Of a stretch of DNA of 64,000 nucleotides, positions 59,523 to 64,000 are shown piece by piece. Origin of the DNA: Leptolyngbya sp. SIO1E4. GTDB taxonomy: Bacteria > Cyanobacteriota > Cyanobacteriia > Phormidesmidales > Phormidesmidaceae. Made by a program: the position numbers and the translations under genes. The first letter of the stretch is position 1. Every line of letters starts with the position of its first letter. The notes under the pieces were generated by a model. It was given only the letters and a program-made list of their open reading frames with translations. It made no database searches and had not been told where the DNA came from. The stretch covers positions 2,654,055 through 2,718,054 of the forward strand of contig JAAHFU020000001.1 in the NCBI GenBank assembly GCA_010672825.2, given 5' to 3'.

Positions 59523-60248
59523 ATGGGTACCTGGATTAAGGAAACAAACAAAGCCATCTACTTGATGCAAGGCGGCTATTGGATCTCGCGGATCACGAAG
59601 TACCCGTCTTCCACTAATCCCAATGAGCAGGTCGTAAATATTACCGGGCTGAGATCCTGGTTTACCCGTCCAGATTTTCCTCGGGCAATGACCGTCTCGT
59701 TTAGCGGCCCCGAACCCCCCCAGATGCCGCCCCCCCCTCCTAAGCCGCCATCATCCACACCGTCGCCGTCACCCTCCGGCAATACGAGTCAGATCAGCGA
59801 TGATGGGCTGCGCATCATTAAAGGCTTTGAAGGGCTTGAGCTGAGGGCTTATCAAGACTCTGTCGGCGTATGGACGATTGGCTATGGCCATACGGCAGCG
59901 GCTGGCCCACCCGATGTGTATGCAGGGCAAACCATCACTAATGCTGAAGCCGAGACCATCCTGAAACGGGATCTTGGCGTGTTTGAAAGAGGGGTGCGTG
60001 ATCGAGTAAAAGTCCCCATCAACAGCGATCAGTTTTCTGCCTTAGTTTCCTTCAGCTTTAATGTTGGGCTAGGAGCGCTCTCTAATTCCACCATGCTACG
60101 AAAACTCAACGCAGGGGATTATCAGGGTGCGGCCAATGAATTTCCGCGCTGGGTTAAAGCGGGAGGCCGAACCCTTCAAGGGTTGGTGCGACGGCGAAAT
60201 GCTGAGCAAGCTCTGTTTCTGAGTCAAGATTACACTCGGTATATGTAG
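59523..60248 (+). CDS. T4-type lysozyme (GH24) with N-terminal module and Pro-rich linker
   Basis: 241 residues. Residues 1-62 form an unrecognised small module (L-M-Q-G-G-Y-W-I-S-R-I-T-K-Y). A Pro/Ser-rich linker covers about 63-86. Residues about 92-241 are a GH24 lysozyme with catalytic Glu103, Asp112 and Thr118, in the E-8-D-5-T spacing of T4 lysozyme (G-F-E-G-L-E-L-R-A-Y-Q-D and I-G-Y-G-H-T). No signal peptide is seen. It is usually a phage protein, but no other phage genes are near, so an exapted lysozyme is likely. Confidence 0.88.
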   Translation: MGTWIKETNKAIYLMQGGYWISRITKYPSSTNPNEQVVNITGLRSWFTRPDFPRAMTVSFSGPEPPQMPPPPPKPPSSTPSPSPSGNTSQISDDGLRIIKGFEGLELRAYQDSVGVWTIGYGHTAAAGPPDVYAGQTITNAEAETILKRDLGVFERGVRDRVKVPINSDQFSALVSFSFNVGLGALSNSTMLRKLNAGDYQGAANEFPRWVKAGGRTLQGLVRRRNAEQALFLSQDYTRYM

Positions 60249-60336
60249 ATGCTGAGTGGGATGTAGATCAGCGCATCGTCTGTCGTCTAGGGTTTGTCTG
60301 TTTTCCAGAGGGGCTGGCTGTTTACCCGGTGCTCAG

Positions 60337-61470
60337 CTATCGACCAGATGACTGCTGGTGCTCAGCGAGCTGCCCTGCTTTTACTGTCAAAATCTGAGAG
60401 GCTGTGAGCCACTGAGCATCGAACGAGCCTAGATGAGTTGTCGTGATCAGAGTTTGGAATCGATCTGCGATCGCATCCAGCAGCTGATTCTGGCGATTGA
60501 GATCAAGTTCGGCCAGCACATCATCGAGTAGCAGCAGTGGAGGATCCCCCACAACAGATTCAATCAGCTGCAGTTCTGCCAGTTTCAGGGCCAGCACTAG
60601 GGTACGCTGTTGGCCTTGCGACCCATATTGGCGAGCCGGAGTATCGTTAATCGTGAACTCAATGTCATCTCGGTGCGGGCCAACGAGGGTGGTGTGCTGG
60701 TGATATTCTGCGATCGCCCGCTGCTGAATTTTTTCTAGAAATGCTGCCTGAATCAGGGCGGCATCGTCAGCCGCCATTGGTACGTTAGGCGCGTATTGAA
60801 GGGTTAGCTGTTCGGTTTTGCCGCTAATGGTACGGTGCCAGTTGTGGGCTAAGGGGGCGAGACGCCTTAGCCCCCGCGATCGCCGCCGAATCACGCGCGT
60901 TCCTAGCGTTGCTAACTGAGCATCCCATAGGGCCAGTTGGGTTTTTGTCGGAGCAGTGTGTTCCTGCTCATGTCTCAATAGGGCATTGCGCTGCTTCAGT
61001 GCTTGCTGATATTGCCCCAGAATATGAGCATAAACAGGCTCCAATTGCATCAAGAGCGTATCTAGCCAAGCGCGCCGCCCCCCTGGCCCCCCGCGCACTA
61101 ACTCCAGATCTAAGCTAGAGAACTGTACTGCGTTCAGGGCTCCCAAAAAGTCTACTTGGCGTCGCAGCTTTTCGCCGCTTTGGATGGCAGTGCGCCTGCC
61201 CCCATTCCGGAGAATCAGTGCTAAATCTGCAAAACTTACCGCCCGCTCTACGGTGGCGGTAACTTGAGCACTGGCATGACCTTCTTGAATCAGGTCGCGA
61301 TCTCGGCTAGTGCGGTGGGATTTGAGGGTGGCCAGTAGCTCAACAGCTTCCAACAGGTTGGATTTGCCTTGGGCATTGTCTCCCAGCAAGATGGTTTTAG
61401 GTGCAGTAAACTCAACCCGCTGTTCACTGTAATTGCGGAAATGCTTCAGTTCTAGGGTTTTGAGGTACAT
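60337..61470 (-). CDS. recF: DNA replication and repair protein RecF
   Basis: ATP-dependent DNA-binding protein that loads RecA at gaps. Start [14 protein letters not shown], Walker [19 protein letters not shown]-type signature with S-Q-G-Q-Q-R-T-L, and Walker [16 protein letters not shown] 61470 is the conserved start; the upstream reading is not recF. 377 residues. Confidence 0.95.
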   Translation of the reverse strand: MYLKTLELKHFRNYSEQRVEFTAPKTILLGDNAQGKSNLLEAVELLATLKSHRTSRDRDLIQEGHASAQVTATVERAVSFADLALILRNGGRRTAIQSGEKLRRQVDFLGALNAVQFSSLDLELVRGGPGGRRAWLDTLLMQLEPVYAHILGQYQQALKQRNALLRHEQEHTAPTKTQLALWDAQLATLGTRVIRRRSRGLRRLAPLAHNWHRTISGKTEQLTLQYAPNVPMAADDAALIQAAFLEKIQQRAIAEYHQHTTLVGPHRDDIEFTINDTPARQYGSQGQQRTLVLALKLAELQLIESVVGDPPLLLLDDVLAELDLNRQNQLLDAIADRFQTLITTTHLGSFDAQWLTASQILTVKAGQLAEHQQSSGR

Positions 61471-61721
61471 GAACAGCGCCAACCACCAAGATTTACCCTC
61501 GATATAGGTTAAGACAATTAAGGTTCTGGATAAATGCTCGTCAAGGACATTTCTTGTCAACAAATGACCGCTACGCTCAGGATAAGAACGGATTACTCAG
61601 TGATGTCCGCTGGCTTTGGGCCAAATCTGCTCCAATGGAAGTGGGTAATTTCTGTCTCAGAAATCACCTAAATGGCTGGTCTGAGTCCATTCAGATCCAA
61701 ACGTAATGTGGCATAAAAAAA

Positions 61722-61795
61722 TCGGGATGACAGGATTCGAACCTGCGACATCCTGCTCCCAAAGCAGGCGCGCTACCAAGCTGCGCTACATCCCG
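61722..61795 (-). tRNA. tRNA-Pro (anticodon UGG)
   Basis: Minus-strand cloverleaf of 74 bases with acceptor CGGGATG and CATCCCG, then discriminator A. Anticodon stem CCTGC...GCAGG encloses loop T-T-T-G-G-G-A, so the anticodon is TGG (bases 61759-61761 on the plus strand). The T-loop GGTTCGAATCC is canonical. CCA is not encoded. It lies between recF and the DUF4332 gene. Confidence 0.95.
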
Positions 61796-61875
61796 TTCAC
61801 AAATCAGACTTCAGTATAGCGTGCTTAGAGAGAGTATGCTGAAGCTATTGCCTGTGGCACTGAATAACAGCAGTT

Positions 61876-62295
61876 ATGTCCTTCAATGTGCAAATCTGGC
61901 CCCTGAGCCAGTTACCTGGGCTGTCGGACGAGCAAGCTGCTCAACTGCAGTCCCTAGGTCTTGAAACCACGCAAGATTTATTGACTCAAACGCGTTCGTC
62001 TCGTGATTTACAAGGCATTGCGCGAGGGCTAAATTTGCCCCTGCGGTATGCTCAAAAGTGGACAGCTCTAGCAGAATTGTCCCAACTTCCTAGTGTGGGC
62101 TGCCAATACTGCGGGCTGTTACTTCATAGCGGCGTTGCTTCGATCTCGCAGCTCTCCATTGCTGCTCCAGGACGACTTCATAGTCAAATTCGACGCCTAC
62201 ACACGGCTACACTACGTCGGTCAGACCTTTGCCCCACCCCTGACCAGGTTGTTTGCTGGGTTCGAGATGCAAAACAATTCTTGCAATCACGATAA
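61876..62295 (+). CDS. DUF4332-type helix-hairpin-helix protein
   Basis: 139 residues. Opening I-W-P-L-S-Q-L-P-G-L-S-D-E-Q-A-A-Q-L-Q-S-L-G-L and S-L-G/V-A-S-I-S-Q-L repeat the helix-hairpin-helix pattern of DUF4332, common in cyanobacteria. Function unknown; may bind nucleic acid. Two internal Cys (V-G-C-Q-Y-C-G) could bind metal. Stand-alone. Confidence 0.8.
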   Translation: MSFNVQIWPLSQLPGLSDEQAAQLQSLGLETTQDLLTQTRSSRDLQGIARGLNLPLRYAQKWTALAELSQLPSVGCQYCGLLLHSGVASISQLSIAAPGRLHSQIRRLHTATLRRSDLCPTPDQVVCWVRDAKQFLQSR

Positions 62296-62331
62296 CTTTT
62301 GCTAAGGTATCAATGATTTAAGTGTTGCCCT

Positions 62332-62676
62332 TTAAACCTTGGGTACGGCTGCAGACTTACATTCGGAGGGCTGGATTCGATATTTGACCAAGTCAGCTAA
62401 CTCTTGTAACTGGTTGATGGCTTCAGCCCCTTCCAACTTCATGAGTTCGCGATCATCCCGCATTTCAGTCCACGTAATCCCGTAGTCAGAGACGAGAAAC
62501 CGGATCAGGTGACTATCCCCTAAGCTGACCATAAACGAAGCACTGTTCATCTGACCGCCACAGGTATAGCAAGAAGCCAGATACCCTCTGCCTTCTAAAA
62601 CGATGGCTAATGCCTGCAGATTCATTACTAGGTCTTGTACAAACCGTCTATGCTGTTCTGCCAGTCGGATAAACAT
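62332..62676 (-). CDS. DUF1815 family cyanobacterial protein
   Basis: 114 residues: M-F-I-R-L-A-E-Q-H-R-R-F-V-Q-D-L-V-M-N-L-Q-A-L-A and S-C-Y-T-C-G-G-Q with a C-x-x-C pair. The sequence matches DUF1815, found almost only in cyanobacteria. Cytosolic, function unknown. Confidence 0.85.
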   Translation of the reverse strand: MFIRLAEQHRRFVQDLVMNLQALAIVLEGRGYLASCYTCGGQMNSASFMVSLGDSHLIRFLVSDYGITWTEMRDDRELMKLEGAEAINQLQELADLVKYRIQPSECKSAAVPKV

Positions 62677-63055
62677 GGCCAGTCTCCGTTACTCTGAGAT
62701 CTCATTTTAGCTGTGTTTCTTCACATTGTCTTAAGAAAGTCAGCGCAGAATCCACGAGGCAGCGTTAAAACAGGTCCCCATCGGTCATCTTAGCCCGCGG
62801 TTCAGTCGTCTAGGAAGGACTAGACTTTGTCTTAACAAGCGCTCTTACCTTAACGCTGTCGTTTCTAGGACTCTGTATCAGGTCAGACAGTCATTGAGAT
62901 GCAACCGCCTCTCTTCTAACGCATAAAAATTGAGACTGTCAAAAATTATTGTGAGACTTAACGAGGTGGCCTAAAGTAGCCACTCATGTCCCAATTTACG
63001 AGGCAGGATGGTTCTTTCAGGGTAGTATCGTTGAGGCGTTAAGAAATTTTGAGTC
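62677..63055. other. Intergenic region upstream of the Arg/Gly-rich protein
   Basis: About 380 bases without a supported gene. Promoters of the DUF1815 gene and the gene at 63056 must be here. No conserved RNA was recognised. Confidence 0.5.
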
Positions 63056-63367
63056 ATGGTTGAGCGCCCTATTAAAAGATCGGAACGAGCTGCCCGTGGT
63101 GACAGTGAAGGCCAGCGAGATAATGAAGGACGTAGGGGCGATCGCCCAGAGCGTGGCGGCAAAGGTCGAAAAGGTGGCCGAGGCAAAGGACGTCGCGATC
63201 GTGAAGAAAAGAAACCCGCTACCCCACCTGCTTTGATGCGGGGGCCTAAGCCCAAACCAAAGGTGGAAGCACCGGAACCAGAGCCAGAGGTGACGGTAGA
63301 AGAGGTTACCCCAGATACCGCTGCTTCCGAGGAAACCCCAACCGAATCGCCTGAGACACCTGAATAG
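63056..63367 (+). CDS. Low-complexity basic/acidic protein, hypothetical
   Basis: 103 residues. Residues 1-55 are highly basic and rich in Arg, Gly and Lys (G-G-K-G-R-K-G-G-R-G-K-G-R-R-D-R), like an RG-rich RNA-binding tail. Residues 56-103 are Pro and Glu/Thr-rich and acidic. Intrinsically disordered by composition. No family known. No clear ribosome binding site at ATG 63056. It ends at the first hairpin of the 216-bp repeat array. Confidence 0.65.
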   Translation: MVERPIKRSERAARGDSEGQRDNEGRRGDRPERGGKGRKGGRGKGRRDREEKKPATPPALMRGPKPKPKVEAPEPEPEVTVEEVTPDTAASEETPTESPETPE

Positions 63368-63375
63368 ACAAAAAA

Positions 63376-63400
63376 ATCCCCGGCCGAAATGGTCGGGGAT
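63376..63400 (-). terminator. Hairpin with U-tract on minus strand (first of three in the array)
   Basis: Stem ATCCCCGGCC/GGTCGGGGAT preceded on the plus strand by AAAAAAA, which is TTTTTTT on the minus strand. The same element recurs at 63592-63616 and 63808-63832. It may also stop transcripts from the plus-strand gene ending at 63367, since it is 8 bases beyond it, but the plus-strand T-run is weak. Confidence 0.6.
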
Positions 63401-64000
63401 TATTATCAGGGTGCATCTACCACTCCTTTGTTCTCTTCAACCTGATCTCGTTCCGGAAAGCTTTGGTTGGAAAACGCCTGTAAAAAGAAGACAACTCGTC
63501 TACGCCTGACTTTAGGCATGATGTAGCAAAAGGTGTGGTGTAGTAAATAAGCCGGTTGGAATGGCTGAGAAGAAAAATATTGCAAAAAAAAATCCTCGAC
63601 CAAAATGGCCGGGGATTATTATCAGGGTGCATCTACCACTCCTTTGTTCTCTTCAACCTGGTCTCGTTCCGGAAAGCTTTGTTTGAAAATGCCTGTAAGA
63701 AGAAGACAACTCGTCTACACCTAACTTTAGGCATGATGTAGCAAAAGGTGTGGTGTAGTAAATGAGTCGGTTGGAATGGCTGAGAGGGCGAATATCGCAA
63801 AAAAAAAATCCTCGACCAAAATGGTCGGGGATTATTATCAGGGTGCATCTACCACTCCTTTGTTCTCTTCAACCTGGTCTCGTTCCGGAAAGCTTTGTTT
63901 GAAAACGCCTGTAAAAAGAAGCCAACCTGTCTACACGCTGATTTTAGAAGTGGTGTAGTAAATGAGTCGGTTGGAATGGCTGGGAGGGCGAATATCGCAA
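63376..64000. repeat. 216-bp tandem repeat array, at least three copies, running off the window
   Basis: Units begin at about 63376, 63592 and 63808; the hairpin centre recurs exactly 216 bases apart. Each unit has a run of As, the hairpin ATCCYCGRCC...GGYCGGGGAT, then TATTATCAGGGTGCATCTAC, a conserved stretch to GGAAAGCTTTG, an AGAAG-ACAACTCGTC region, CTACACC...GGTGTGGTGTAG, and GGTTGGAATGGCTG. Copy 3 has a deletion of about 17 bases near 63950 and continues beyond the window. The A-run 5' of each hairpin makes a minus-strand terminator. No conserved reading frame spans the copies. Confidence 0.85.

Noticed and set aside
59523..60248. Lysozyme as part of a prophage
   Set aside because: Neighbours (M16 peptidase, recF, tRNA-Pro) are chromosomal and no holin, terminase, capsid or integrase is present.
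63417..63848. Two 71-codon minus-strand frames as real proteins
   Set aside because: They start alike but diverge by frameshift within the conserved DNA, so the conservation is at the DNA or RNA level, not protein level.
63376..64000. Tandem repeats as a CRISPR array or integron attC sites
   Set aside because: Units are 216 bases with no short repeat/unique spacer pattern, and there are no cas genes, integrase or RYYYAAC/GTTRRRY core sites in view.

Overview
The window is chromosomal DNA of a cyanobacterium. The evidence is a photosystem I PsaK gene, the response regulator RpaB, cyanobacterium-restricted families (DUF1815 and DUF4332 types), a PilMNOQ pilus operon without PilP, and very frequent GCGATCGC (HIP1) octamers. 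The gene content (type I PKS olefin synthase, many stress regulators, a caspase-like protein) fits a Leptolyngbya-like lineage, but that placement is inference. Nearly all of the window is ordinary chromosome; I see no prophage, transposase or CRISPR array.

Layout. 1-6.4 kb: lipoate-ligase family protein, site-2 protease with CBS domains, psaK, trpF, folE, an SDR and accA. 6.9-18.1 kb: the most distinctive locus, a tight five-gene plus-strand run. It starts with a two-protein olefin synthase (FAAL-ACP, then KS-AT-KR-ACP-sulfotransferase-thioesterase) that should turn a fatty acid into a terminal alkene. It continues with a conserved hypothetical protein, an orphan MalG-type ABC permease and a small secreted protein, and ends at a strong terminator. 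accA, for malonyl-CoA supply, is divergent to it. 18-27 kb: an accessory stress and regulation zone with tandem NTF2-like protein, Tat-signal SDR, two AraC regulators, aldo/keto reductase, a MarR-GNAT fusion with a palindromic operator candidate, a flavin-binding split-barrel protein and a caspase-like peptidase carrying an EF-hand loop.

27-40.6 kb: core genes ahcY, rpaB, plsX, fabH, exoD-like, DedA-like, a cysteine desulfurase, a CheY-like receiver, a type IIA topoisomerase A subunit with a degenerate GyrA box, and a MalK-like ATPase with two insertions. 40.6-44 kb: a cobalamin riboswitch upstream of a CobW GTPase, then a CobD/CobC-like aminotransferase and HU. 44.2-49.4 kb: pilMNOQ. 49.9-54.7 kb: purT, a cysteine-less redoxin-like protein, a sugar-binding lipoprotein and mmsA. 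54.7-63.4 kb: a glycosidase, a repeat-rich spacer, fructosamine kinase, an M16 peptidase, a T4-type lysozyme, recF, tRNA-Pro(UGG), DUF4332 and DUF1815 proteins, and a low-complexity basic/acidic protein.

The window ends in a 216-bp tandem repeat of at least three copies. Each unit contains a terminator-like hairpin, whose U-tract is on the minus strand, and a short minus-strand start codon with a good ribosome binding site. This array and the extended olefin-synthase operon are the two parts least explained by known annotation. The sugar-type ABC components (permease at 16.6 kb, ATPase at 39.3 kb, binding protein at 51.9 kb) are scattered and may or may not work together.
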